Origin: JAAXVQ01 sp964604705
Lineage (GTDB): Bacteria > Oederibacteriota > JAAXVQ01
DNA: 64,000 bases
Reading direction: 5' to 3'
NCBI GenBank assembly: GCA_964604705.1
Contig: CAZSAP010000012.1
Coordinates: 1-64,000 of the forward strand
Shown: positions 50,855 through 60,097 of the stretch, piece after piece
Position numbering within the stretch: position 1 is the stretch's first letter
How the letters are laid out: each line of letters starts with the position of its first letter
The notes under the pieces: generated by a model
Database searches by the model: none
What the model was told of the DNA's origin: nothing
The model's input: only the letters and a program-made list of their open reading frames with translations
Translations under genes and position numbers: made by a program

Positions 50855-52666
50855 CTAGTGCAGGGCGTCGAGTTCTTCGATCTTGGTATTGACGTTCTTC
50901 AGGTGTTTACTCGCCTTGGGATGGGTCGGATCCAAAATCAAGACGCGTTTCCAGGCCGCAGTGGCGGTTTTCAGATCGTTTTGCACGTAGGCTTGCACGC
51001 CCTGCAGGTAGGTCTCGTTCACGAGCTTTTGTATCTCGGGTTGATACCGTCGAAGTTTTTGTACGGCGACCGCTTGGCCGTCCTCCAACTCCATGGACTG
51101 CCGCCATTTCGAAACCGCCTCTACATACCGTCCGCGTTCCCAATCGTCATTGGCATCACTTAAAAGCTGTTGAACCGCATCGCGAAGCTTGACGCGCGTG
51201 ACGTTTAAGTATTGCTGGACACGTGCATTTCCCGGATCCATTTGCAAAATCCGTTCCCACACGGCAATGGCCTTGCTGTATTCCCGCTTCTCCAATTGCT
51301 TGAGCCCATCCGATACATACTGTTGAATCACCTTCTGATTTTGATGGTTCGCCGTGGCAATTTTTTCCTGGGCCAATTTTTCATTCACGGCCTCCAATTT
51401 GCGTTTGGCTTCAGCATGCTCCGGAGCAAGGTTGAGTACTTTGCTCCATTCCACCATGGCCGTGAGATAATCCTTGGCCGCATACGCACGGTCTCCGGCT
51501 TTGACCTGTTGATCCACCACGCGTGCGTGTTGCGCCGCTTCGGTCTGACGAATTTTTTCAGGTAGATCCTTGTACTCCGGCTGCATATTAAGCGCCTTAT
51601 GATACGCTTTGAGTGCTTGGTCGTACGCTAGGCGGATCACCGCAGAATCGCCCTCGCGGATTAAATTTTGCACCATGGCCGATTGCTTGGACTTGAGCTG
51701 TTCTTCCAAACGGCGGATGAATTTTTGTTCCTCCACCACACTGCGTCCAAACGGCAAGGTAATCCCCACGCGATGAGCATCGCCCAGCGGGCCGTACGGC
51801 GCGTAGGCATAATCCACTTGGTAGTCGGAAATCTCAAGCCCCAACCCCAGGCTGAGTCCCGACCACGCTCCCAAATCGTTTCCATATTGCAGATATTTGT
51901 ATCCGGCGCGGAAGCAGATGACGTTTTGAAATGTGTACTCGGCCCCGGCTTTAAACGCCATTTCCTGCTGCCAGGGTTTGATCATGTCTAAGGTTACCAA
52001 GACACTTTGCCAAAGGCGGTAGGAGCCACCTACAACCACCGACGTATTCAAGGGATAATCTTGCTCTAAAAAGCGCAAGGGCTTTCCTAGGTTTCTCAGA
52101 GTCAGGCTTAGGTTCAGCCCTTCCATTCCCACATTCTGACCATACACCCCGGCATCGCAGGCCACGGACCAGGCACTGTAGGTATCAATGGATTGCACGA
52201 GCCCTTTAAGATTTAGTCCGGTTGAGATCATGGTGTCCCAGGCGTGACTCCAGAGCAGACCCAGATAGCCTTCGTTCTGATAAAACGAACCGTTGGGTTC
52301 TCCGTCCGCGTTCCATTTTTCCATGGCATCGCTGTAGTTTACAAAGGCTTGGATGCCGAACCCTTCCTGCTCCGACCACGGCACGCCCAGGGCTACGTAG
52401 TCATGTCGGAAGCCCTGAAACGACTGCGCGTGCGTCACCATGAGCGCCTTGCTCTCCAAGCGCACCAGGCCCGCGGGATTCCAATACAGCGTGTTGACAT
52501 CTTCAGCCACCGCACTAAACGCCTCGCCCATTGCGGCGGCGCGCGGTCCTACAGGCTCATCCAAAAAAAGCGCACTCACCCCGTCGCCCCCGGCCTGGGC
52601 CGAACCGGCCCAAACGCCGCCCAACAGACTCAGCACCAAGCATCCACGCACCCAGGCGGACCGCAT
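50855..52666 (-). CDS. PorV/PorQ-like outer-membrane protein with C-terminal TPR repeats
   Basis: The 603-residue protein has a signal peptide (1-25, ending AGSAQA), an N-terminal barrel domain (about 30-330) of the PorV/UPF0164 family (EPVGPRAAAMGEAFSAVAEDVNTLYWNPAGL; many alternating beta strands and GYKYLQYGND), then about six TPR-like helical repeats (about 345-603). PorV carries cargo in type IX secretion. Fusion to a TPR tail is found in some diderm phyla. It lies two bases downstream of the secreted FN3 protein and is probably functionally paired with it. Confidence 0.83.
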   Translation of the reverse strand: MRSAWVRGCLVLSLLGGVWAGSAQAGGDGVSALFLDEPVGPRAAAMGEAFSAVAEDVNTLYWNPAGLVRLESKALMVTHAQSFQGFRHDYVALGVPWSEQEGFGIQAFVNYSDAMEKWNADGEPNGSFYQNEGYLGLLWSHAWDTMISTGLNLKGLVQSIDTYSAWSVACDAGVYGQNVGMEGLNLSLTLRNLGKPLRFLEQDYPLNTSVVVGGSYRLWQSVLVTLDMIKPWQQEMAFKAGAEYTFQNVICFRAGYKYLQYGNDLGAWSGLSLGLGLEISDYQVDYAYAPYGPLGDAHRVGITLPFGRSVVEEQKFIRRLEEQLKSKQSAMVQNLIREGDSAVIRLAYDQALKAYHKALNMQPEYKDLPEKIRQTEAAQHARVVDQQVKAGDRAYAAKDYLTAMVEWSKVLNLAPEHAEAKRKLEAVNEKLAQEKIATANHQNQKVIQQYVSDGLKQLEKREYSKAIAVWERILQMDPGNARVQQYLNVTRVKLRDAVQQLLSDANDDWERGRYVEAVSKWRQSMELEDGQAVAVQKLRRYQPEIQKLVNETYLQGVQAYVQNDLKTATAAWKRVLILDPTHPKASKHLKNVNTKIEELDALH

Positions 52667-52667
52667 C

Positions 52668-55244
52668 TTAGTGCACCACCGAGAAACGCTTGGTCAAGGT
52701 ACGGTTGCCGTACGGCGAGGTAAGCTCGATCACGCAAATGTAAGTACCCGGGGCAAACCCGTCTATGGGGCACGCCAAAGGAACCTGGGCGCCGCCGGGC
52801 ACCGATTGGGCCCACTCCTTTACCAACAGCCCGCGGAGGTTGAACATACGGATCCGCGCTTCGGCGCTTACCGAGAGCTGCAAAGCCAAGGTCAGGGTGC
52901 CGGCTCCAACGACGGGATTGGGATACATCTTGGATTGCACAATCTCGAGTTTGTCCGAGAGCGAAAACTGACGCAACACAGAATACGGGCCTTGCGAAAT
53001 CCCGTCTGTGGCAGCGACCCGCCACCCATACGTCTTCCCCCGCTGCAAATCAAGACTGGTTGGCAACGAGAAAGCAGCAAGACTGTTGGACGCATAATAA
53101 GGTGCGCTCCAGCCTGATGGATCCTGGGCTTGCACGAACGACGCCAACACGCTTTGAAAACCGGTGTCGCTTAGCTCAAAGCGATAGGTGAGCGTATTGC
53201 CGGACTCACTGGCGGCACTGAAGGTAAATGTGAGGTTGCTGTCGGCGGCTTGGAAGCGGTCCGGAATATCCACCAACACCGGAAGCAACGGCGGCGGCAC
53301 CACCGTAAAGGTCGCGGCGCCCGAGAGCGCGCTGGAATTGGCATTGTCCAGATCGTAGGCCGAAGCCCGCCATGCGTAGGTGATGCCCGGAGCCAGTGTG
53401 TTGGCCTCCGGAAAGGTAAAAACCGCAGACTCGCCCGACGCGTACGCCGACGCGGTCCACCCGTTCTGACTCTCGGATTGAAACACGGTCAAAGTTTTGA
53501 ATCCATCGGAACTGACCTCCAGCTTATACTTCAAGGCGCTGCTGGACGGGCTGCTGCTGTGCAGCCTCAAGGTCGGACGCTTGCTGGTCACCACCTGCCC
53601 TGAACTCGGGGAGTCCAAGACCGGAACCGCCGGCAGCGGGGTCACGGTGAAGGTCTGAATACCGGACTCACGGCTTTCCTGGAACTGATCAATGGCCACA
53701 ACCTTCCAGTAATAGGTCGTCCCGGGAATCAACGTATCCTGGTAGCTGCCTGTATTTAGAAGCTGGCACGTTGCAGTCACTCCGCGATACGCCACCACGG
53801 TTGGATACTCGGACTTGTCCCACCCAGGATAGGTGTCCTGAAAAACCGAACCGTTTTGCAACTTGGCGTTCGTGGAAATATAAATGGCAAAGGTCAGAGT
53901 GTTTCCGTCCGGATCCGCGCCCAAGACCTTAAACTGAGGATTCTTGCTGACGTGTGTCTGCCCGGCACTCGGAAATACCAATACGGGCACCGTGGGTTTT
54001 TGATTGTTGTTGGTGTGAAACGACCAAGCGCCGGAATAGGCCGACCAAGAGGTATAGCTGTTGCCTTCGTTGGTGACCCGTACGCGCCAGTAAAACGTAT
54101 TGCTAAGGGGCAGGGGTGTGGCGGGGGTATAGCTGGCCACGGCCCCGGAAGCATAATACGGCACTTGGTTCCATCCGGGATCGGATAAAAATTGGTTGGT
54201 GGAAAGTACAGTTGAAGAAAAACCTGCGTCGGTGCTGATCTCCAAGGCATAGCGGAGAAACTGGGAATCCAATACATCCGTGCCAAAAAACATAAACGTG
54301 GGTTGTTGGCCGGTATTTTGCCCCATCGTAGGCGAGATCAAAAGTGGTGCCGACGGCAGCGGCGGTGGGTCCTGAGTTAAATGCGTGCCTTCTTTTCCGT
54401 CGCTGGCAAAACCACCCAGTTCGAAATCTCTCCCGCCGCTGCCCCCTTTGAGCACTTCATTGACATAAAAATCATGTTGGGTGACGTATTTGTACGCCTT
54501 GACAAGGCCGCCCCCGCCGCCCCCACCGGCGCAATGGGGTCTGAGCGCATCGCCGTTCCCGCCATCCTCGCCGGTCACGAGAAAATCCCCGCCTTTGACT
54601 TTTAAATCCTGCACATTGATGAAGATACAACCCCCGGATCCGCCGGCTTGATACGTGGTCGCTTCCTTGGAACCGCCGGAGTCCTTGCCCGATGCCGAGA
54701 CCACCCCGCGGTCCATCTCAAGCTGGAGGGCATCCAAGCGGATGCTCCCGCCTCCGGGATTAACCGTAGTGTTAAAATGACTGGGATACTCCCCGCTGCA
54801 CGATCCTTTGTCCGCACTGTGCAGGTTTTCGTACGCTTTGCCCCCGCTGTCGGCATTCATATATCCGTCGCCGCCCGTACCGCCATGCCCGGCCCCGCCC
54901 GCACCCATGGCCGAATAGCCGCTCCCGGCGGGTCCGCCCTGACCACTTTTGATCATGCTGACTTTATCGGCGCGCACCTCACCTTGTATAAACATATAGG
55001 GCGCAATCAAACGTATCCAACCTTGCGTATCGTCGGTGGTGCTGTCGGGAGCAACGTTTAATTTGCCGCCTTCGTGCACCACAATGGACACAGAGCGATA
55101 GATTGAACCCACGGTTTTGAACTCATCACCCGGGTCGATGATCAACAGTTCGGAGGTGTTGACCAGCGCCCACGCGTGCCCGGCCAAGCCGAGACTCAGG
55201 ATCAAGGCCCACGCACTCAACCCCCGACGAACCGCGCGTGTCAT
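52668..55244 (-). CDS. Secreted FN3-repeat protein with a C-terminal sorting-like domain
   Basis: The 858-residue protein has a signal peptide (1-26, ending HAWA), a glycine-rich beta-helix-like region (about 60-270), four fibronectin-type-III-like modules (about 290-765, each starting PxxPxLxxP and containing YYWKV/WRVRVT-type strands) and a C-terminal 80-residue module (MYPNPVVGAGTLTLAL, RIRMFNLRGLLVKEW, GTYICVIEL) like type IX sorting or FlgD-type domains. It is probably surface exposed. The KS-3 gene begins three bases before its stop region, i.e. a direct overlap, yet it has no obvious link to lipid synthesis. Confidence 0.8.
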   Translation of the reverse strand: MTRAVRRGLSAWALILSLGLAGHAWALVNTSELLIIDPGDEFKTVGSIYRSVSIVVHEGGKLNVAPDSTTDDTQGWIRLIAPYMFIQGEVRADKVSMIKSGQGGPAGSGYSAMGAGGAGHGGTGGDGYMNADSGGKAYENLHSADKGSCSGEYPSHFNTTVNPGGGSIRLDALQLEMDRGVVSASGKDSGGSKEATTYQAGGSGGCIFINVQDLKVKGGDFLVTGEDGGNGDALRPHCAGGGGGGGLVKAYKYVTQHDFYVNEVLKGGSGGRDFELGGFASDGKEGTHLTQDPPPLPSAPLLISPTMGQNTGQQPTFMFFGTDVLDSQFLRYALEISTDAGFSSTVLSTNQFLSDPGWNQVPYYASGAVASYTPATPLPLSNTFYWRVRVTNEGNSYTSWSAYSGAWSFHTNNNQKPTVPVLVFPSAGQTHVSKNPQFKVLGADPDGNTLTFAIYISTNAKLQNGSVFQDTYPGWDKSEYPTVVAYRGVTATCQLLNTGSYQDTLIPGTTYYWKVVAIDQFQESRESGIQTFTVTPLPAVPVLDSPSSGQVVTSKRPTLRLHSSSPSSSALKYKLEVSSDGFKTLTVFQSESQNGWTASAYASGESAVFTFPEANTLAPGITYAWRASAYDLDNANSSALSGAATFTVVPPPLLPVLVDIPDRFQAADSNLTFTFSAASESGNTLTYRFELSDTGFQSVLASFVQAQDPSGWSAPYYASNSLAAFSLPTSLDLQRGKTYGWRVAATDGISQGPYSVLRQFSLSDKLEIVQSKMYPNPVVGAGTLTLALQLSVSAEARIRMFNLRGLLVKEWAQSVPGGAQVPLACPIDGFAPGTYICVIELTSPYGNRTLTKRFSVVH

Positions 55245-56476
55245 GCACCAAACCCCAGCACCAGGCAGGCGTTGGTCCCGCCGAAACCAAAGGAATTGGA
55301 AAGGACCCGGGTGAGCTTGGTTTCTACAGCATGAGCAGGAATATTCAACACACGGGTGACATCGTCACCTTCGGTAAAATTGGCGTTTCCAGCCACAAAG
55401 CCACCCTGCGCCATGAGCGTGCAATAAAGGGCCTCACTGGCACCGGCCATCCAGCACTCGTGCCCGGTTAGACTTTTCGTGGAACTAACCAGCGGCTTAT
55501 GCGGAAAAACCGCATCCAAGGCCCGGGCTTCGGCTGCATCCCCGGCCGGAGTGGAGGTCGCATGCGCGTTGATGTATTGAATCTCCGCAGCCGATACACC
55601 CGCGTCCTCCAGGGCCATGCGCATGGCCGCTTGAGCGCCGTCTGGGGAAGGCTGGGAGAGGTGGTATCCGTCCGAAGAAAAACCATAACCCATGATCTCG
55701 CCGAGGATCACCGCTCCGCGCGCGCGCGCATGCTCCGGGTGTTCCAAAATCAGCGTGGCCGCGCCCCCGCTTGGAACCAATCCGTCGCGCGTCCGGTCAA
55801 AGGGGCGCGAGGCCAATGCGGGTTCCTGCTCGCGCAGAGAAAACGCATTAAGCGCATCAAACGGCGCCATGGCGTGGGGATTGATCTCTTGCGCACCGCC
55901 GCAAATCATCACGTCTTGCAACCCGGCGCGGATCAACATGGCGGCTTGCCCCACCGCATGGCTGCCGGAAGCACAGGCCGCCGAGAGCGTCCAGTTGGCT
56001 CCGTGTATCTGGAAGAGCGTGGCCAAATTCATGGTCACGGTCGAGTTCATGGCTTGGAAAATGTATCCCGGTCCGATCAAGTGCGAACACTTCTCGCGCA
56101 GAAGCGTTTCCCAGGCTTCCACTCCACCGCGCACCGTGCTGTCGTTCCCGTAAATGACACCCGCGCGCTGAGCGCCCAGTTTCTCCGCATCCAGTCCGGC
56201 CTGCGCCAGTGCCTGGACCGTGGCCGCGTAGGCGTACTGGGCCGGTTCGCCCATGCTGCGCGAAAGCCGACGCCCAATGCCAAACGCCGCCGGGTCAAAG
56301 CCCCGCAAGGCCCCGGTCAGGGCCGAGCGAAATCCGAGCTGCTTGCGTTCCTGGTCCAACACAATGCCGCTGCGCCCCAGACGCAGCGACTCGCTGACCG
56401 TCGCCGTATCGCTGCCCAGGCAGGATACAATACCCAACCCTGTAATCACCGGATTCACATGCGTGTTCGTGGCCAT
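55241..56476 (-). CDS. Beta-ketoacyl-ACP synthase (KS-3)
   Basis: The 411-residue KS has C168 (SAACASGSH), H305 (NAHATSTPAGD) and H339 (SLTGHECWMAGASE), an intact triad with an unusual ECW after the second His. NSFGFGGTNACLVL closes the fold. It overlaps the FabG start (ATGG at 56476) and the FN3 gene. FabB/ApeR-type features fit a polyene chain-initiating or elongating KS. Confidence 0.92.
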   Translation of the reverse strand: MATNTHVNPVITGLGIVSCLGSDTATVSESLRLGRSGIVLDQERKQLGFRSALTGALRGFDPAAFGIGRRLSRSMGEPAQYAYAATVQALAQAGLDAEKLGAQRAGVIYGNDSTVRGGVEAWETLLREKCSHLIGPGYIFQAMNSTVTMNLATLFQIHGANWTLSAACASGSHAVGQAAMLIRAGLQDVMICGGAQEINPHAMAPFDALNAFSLREQEPALASRPFDRTRDGLVPSGGAATLILEHPEHARARGAVILGEIMGYGFSSDGYHLSQPSPDGAQAAMRMALEDAGVSAAEIQYINAHATSTPAGDAAEARALDAVFPHKPLVSSTKSLTGHECWMAGASEALYCTLMAQGGFVAGNANFTEGDDVTRVLNIPAHAVETKLTRVLSNSFGFGGTNACLVLGFGA

Positions 56477-57210
56477 TAGAGGTGAATGCCTCCGTTGATT
56501 TCTAAAATCTGCCCCGTGATGTAATTGGCCGCCGGAGAGAGCAAGAAGGCCACGGCCGCCGCCACTTCGTCGGGTTTGCCAATACGCCCCAGGGGAACGT
56601 AGGTGGTCAGCTGAGCTTGATCCAGGCCGGCCAGCATGTCGGTCTCAACAAATCCAGGCGCCACGGCATTGACCGTGATCTTGCGCTTGCCCACTTCCTT
56701 GGCCAAGGCCTTAACCGCGCCGATCACTCCGGCTTTGGAGGCCGAGTAGTTCACTTGGCCGGGCATGCCGGTCACACCCGAGACACTGGTCACGGCCACG
56801 ATCTTCCCCGCCCGGGCCAAGAGCATGCCCTTGACCACCGGCTTGACAATGAAAAAAAAGCTGTCCAAATTCACGGACATCACATTGCGCCACTCTTCGG
56901 TCATCATCATGGCCAAGGGCGCATCGGCACGAATGCCCGCGTTCAAGACCAAGGCCTGAAGCGGTCCCTGCGTTTCCAACCAGGGAAGCAAAACCCGCTC
57001 CACGTCCGCCCCCGAAGAGGCATCAAACCCCATGAGCTCGCCGCTGCCGCCGGCGGCGGCAATGCCATCGAGCACCCGTTGGGCCGAGGCTTGATTTTGA
57101 TGGTAATGCACCAGCACGTGATACCCTTCACGTGCCAGGCGCTGGGCGCACGCGGCGCCAATGCCACGCGAGGCACCCGTCACCAGGGCTTTGGGTTTAA
57201 CGTCCGTCAT
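56476..57210 (-). CDS. 3-oxoacyl-ACP reductase (FabG type)
   Basis: The 244-residue short-chain dehydrogenase has the NADPH-binding TGASRGIG (11-18), NAG (90-92) and the catalytic S142, Y155 and K159 (TSVSGVTG, YSASKAG). It reduces 3-ketoacyl-ACP in the elongation cycle and, by context, is the ApeQ-like reductase of the cluster. Its end overlaps KS-3 and its start overlaps the C45 gene stop. Confidence 0.93.
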   Translation of the reverse strand: MTDVKPKALVTGASRGIGAACAQRLAREGYHVLVHYHQNQASAQRVLDGIAAAGGSGELMGFDASSGADVERVLLPWLETQGPLQALVLNAGIRADAPLAMMMTEEWRNVMSVNLDSFFFIVKPVVKGMLLARAGKIVAVTSVSGVTGMPGQVNYSASKAGVIGAVKALAKEVGKRKITVNAVAPGFVETDMLAGLDQAQLTTYVPLGRIGKPDEVAAAVAFLLSPAANYITGQILEINGGIHL

Positions 57211-58877
57211 TATTCTTTCTCCTTCAGTTGGTTCAATTTTACTTCTATATCCTGCCGTTCCAAAGGAAACGCCGGATGAAAGGCCAAGGCCCGCGAATAG
57301 TTGTACCGCGCCTCATCCACATGGTTTAACGCTTGCAGTGCTTGTCCGGCCAAATAAAAGGATCGGTAATGTTCTGAATTCAGCGAGCGTGCTTCCAGCA
57401 GTTCCGCCAAGGCTTCCTGATATTTTTTCCGCTTCAGCAACACCTCTCCGCGTTCAATGCCGAGGAGGTATTTCTGATAATTCTGATACGCCTCACTTAC
57501 GAGCATGTCGTCGGCGGGAATAGCCGCGTCCTCGGGGGCGGCCTCAAACGCGTCCAAGGCAAAGGGAACAAACGCCCCGAGTTGATGCGGTCCGGCTGAG
57601 ACCCAGAGCACACGCTGCTTCAAGTCCAAAACCACGGAGTGCGAGGCCACCAAGCCGTTGATGGCCTGACGGTTGCCCAATCCCTGACTCCCGCCCCCAG
57701 GGGCCCGGCGATCGCGCAAGATGGCGACACAGCGCGCGATGTCCAGTTGGCCCAAATTCGCATGCACCAGTTCGCTGAGCCGGTCCCAACGCGCCAGGCT
57801 CGTTCCCACCTGGCTGTACCGTTGGTTCTTGGGATCGTTTTTGAGTTCCGGCGTCAGGAAGTGATTGGCGGCCAAGACCACATCTTCCCCGCGCCCCCGC
57901 ACCGCACACCGCTTCGGGGTTTTCTCGACCACGACAAACAAGTTCTCCGCCGCCGACCCTATAAGAAAGGACTCGGAAACAAAGACCCGCGCCGTGCGCA
58001 CCAAGGCAATGGCTTCGTCCAAAGTGGCGGCTTGTTCCAAAACTTGCCGCGCCACCACCGAGATGGGCGTCCCCACTTCCGGCTTATCGGCGGAATGTCC
58101 GGCCAAGAGCACCACCCCGATCCCGGCGTCATTTACTCCCGAGACCACACCGAACATGCCGGGCCAAGCGACCGAGAGAAAGGCATGCCCTTTTTCAGGT
58201 TGGATGCGCATGACCACTTTGTGCTCGTCAAACGCGCGCCCGGCCTCAAAATCAAAATTGCGCGCCAACAGGATCTGCCCGCCCTGGGTGGCGCGGGTGG
58301 TGGCACCAAAGGCCGTACAACCCGCCAGGGCTTGATCGTCCATGAAGGCGTGCGACAAATCGTGCGCCGCCAGGTAGTTCAGGAGTCGGGCATAATGGGG
58401 ACCGTACTCGGGGTACACATCGGAGGTGCCCAGCGCCATGCCGTGCATTTCAGCCAGCACCTCGGTAGGAATAAAGCGGTCCAAGTCACGGTTACGAATG
58501 GCCACAAACTTGGCGAGAAGCCAGCGCGTCCATCCCCAGGGAATAAAGCGCTCGACGGTTTGCATGAGCGAGGTTTCCACGCGCTCACTGTCTGCATCGA
58601 AAAGTCGTCCCATGGCCAAGCCACGTTCCGACGGTGTTCCCGACAACGCACACGCATCCACCCCTGCACGCTGAAAGCGGGACGCCTGCCCCAAACGCGT
58701 GGTGCCGGCCGCATCCACCATAAGCGGCGCCGACGCCAGCTCGGGCGCTCCCGACCAAACCGGCGGATGCGGCGCAAAAAACGCATCCACACCCCAGGCC
58801 AAAAAGGCCAGAGTTAAAACTGTGAGCGTGCCCACGCCCCAGAAAACAACATTGCGCACACGACGGGTTAAGGTCAT
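57210..58877 (-). CDS. C45-family Ntn-hydrolase (autoproteolytic acyltransferase-like) with a TPR tail
   Basis: The 555-residue protein has a membrane anchor (about 9-31), a peptidase C45/acyl-CoA:6-aminopenicillanate acyltransferase-like domain (about 75-440), and a TPR-containing C-terminus (about 450-555). C187 in LAGCTAFGAT is the likely nucleophile exposed after autocleavage; NFDFEAG and GVNDAGIGV are family features. C45-type proteins occur in flexirubin clusters and could attach an amine to the acyl chain or hydrolyse a thioester/amide; the reaction here is unknown. It overlaps KS-4 by four bases. Confidence 0.82.
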   Translation of the reverse strand: MTLTRRVRNVVFWGVGTLTVLTLAFLAWGVDAFFAPHPPVWSGAPELASAPLMVDAAGTTRLGQASRFQRAGVDACALSGTPSERGLAMGRLFDADSERVETSLMQTVERFIPWGWTRWLLAKFVAIRNRDLDRFIPTEVLAEMHGMALGTSDVYPEYGPHYARLLNYLAAHDLSHAFMDDQALAGCTAFGATTRATQGGQILLARNFDFEAGRAFDEHKVVMRIQPEKGHAFLSVAWPGMFGVVSGVNDAGIGVVLLAGHSADKPEVGTPISVVARQVLEQAATLDEAIALVRTARVFVSESFLIGSAAENLFVVVEKTPKRCAVRGRGEDVVLAANHFLTPELKNDPKNQRYSQVGTSLARWDRLSELVHANLGQLDIARCVAILRDRRAPGGGSQGLGNRQAINGLVASHSVVLDLKQRVLWVSAGPHQLGAFVPFALDAFEAAPEDAAIPADDMLVSEAYQNYQKYLLGIERGEVLLKRKKYQEALAELLEARSLNSEHYRSFYLAGQALQALNHVDEARYNYSRALAFHPAFPLERQDIEVKLNQLKEKE

Positions 58878-60097
58878 GCGCCCGCCACAGGGGCCAAGAC
58901 CAAGCTGGCGTTGATGCCCCCGAAGGCAAAACTGTTTTTGAGCACCACGCCCGGATTCCAGGCCCGCCGGGTGGTTACAAAATCCAGATCCGCACCTTCC
59001 GGCAAGGGGTGGGTTAAATGCAAAATGGGCCAGAGTTCGCGCCGGTCCATCATGCCGAAAATCGCAACGCTCTCAATGGCGCCCGAGGCCGCCAAGGTGT
59101 GCCCCAGCTGCCCCTTGAACGCCGTGACCGGAACGTGGGTGCCGAGTAAAGTGCGCGTAGCCTGAGCCTCGGCAACATCGCCTTGCAGGGTCCCTGTGGC
59201 ATGGGCGTTCACGGCTTGAACATGGGTGACGTCAAGCCCGGCACTGGCCAACGCCAAACGCATGCAGGTCGTCATGGACTCCGCGTGCGGCTGGGTCATA
59301 TGAATCGCGGAACACGTGGTCGCATAGCCCAGAACTTCGCCGTACATGACCGCTCCGCGGGCGCGCGCATGTTCGTATTCTTCCAAGACCAATGCTCCGG
59401 CACCCTCGCCCAACACCAGCCCGTCGCGGTTGGCATCAAACGGACGCGGAGCCGCCATGGGGTCTGTGGTTCGCGAGGTCGCGGCCATAATGTCAAAGGT
59501 CCCGGCCGTGGTGGGATGCAGTTCTTCCGAACCTCCGGCCAAAACAAGATCGCTGCGGCCGCAGCGAATGGCTTCAAACGCCGACCCCACCGCTTGGGTG
59601 GAGGTGGCACAGGCGGCGGCCAAGGATTCCACACGCCCGGTGATGCCCAGAAAAAGCGAGACATTCACCGCCGTGGTGTGACTCATGACCTTTAGAAAAT
59701 CCGTTGCATTGGTCTGGTCCATGCCTTGCTGATGGTAGTTCACAAAAAACGACTCGCCGACCGAGGGGCTGCCCAGCGTCGACCCGTAGATCAAGCCAAA
59801 GCGAGGGGACGCATAATCTTCCGCCGTCAGCTTGGCGTGCACGGCCGCCTGCTGGCAGGCCAGGGCCGCCAACTGCGCCACACGCCCCATGGTGCGACGA
59901 GCCTGGCGCGGAATCATTTTCTCATTGTAGCCCGGGACAAACCCGCCCACGCGGACATGCAGTCCGCGCACCGCCTCCCACTCGGGAACCGCACGAATGC
60001 CCGAGCGATTTTCGGCCAATCCCTCCCACAACGAGGCGACATCCAATCCCAAGGGTGAAAGCGCCCCCATGCCGGTGACTACCACGCGACGCGTCAT
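58874..60097 (-). CDS. Beta-ketoacyl-ACP synthase (KS-4)
   Basis: The 407-residue KS has C163 (AAACATSTQ), H299 (NAHATGTLQGD) and H333 (QLGHTLAASGA), an intact triad, and NSFAFGGINA. It overlaps its neighbours by four bases on each side. It is the fourth full KS of the cluster, implying more than one chain length, partner or stage of elongation. Confidence 0.92.
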   Translation of the reverse strand: MTRRVVVTGMGALSPLGLDVASLWEGLAENRSGIRAVPEWEAVRGLHVRVGGFVPGYNEKMIPRQARRTMGRVAQLAALACQQAAVHAKLTAEDYASPRFGLIYGSTLGSPSVGESFFVNYHQQGMDQTNATDFLKVMSHTTAVNVSLFLGITGRVESLAAACATSTQAVGSAFEAIRCGRSDLVLAGGSEELHPTTAGTFDIMAATSRTTDPMAAPRPFDANRDGLVLGEGAGALVLEEYEHARARGAVMYGEVLGYATTCSAIHMTQPHAESMTTCMRLALASAGLDVTHVQAVNAHATGTLQGDVAEAQATRTLLGTHVPVTAFKGQLGHTLAASGAIESVAIFGMMDRRELWPILHLTHPLPEGADLDFVTTRRAWNPGVVLKNSFAFGGINASLVLAPVAGA

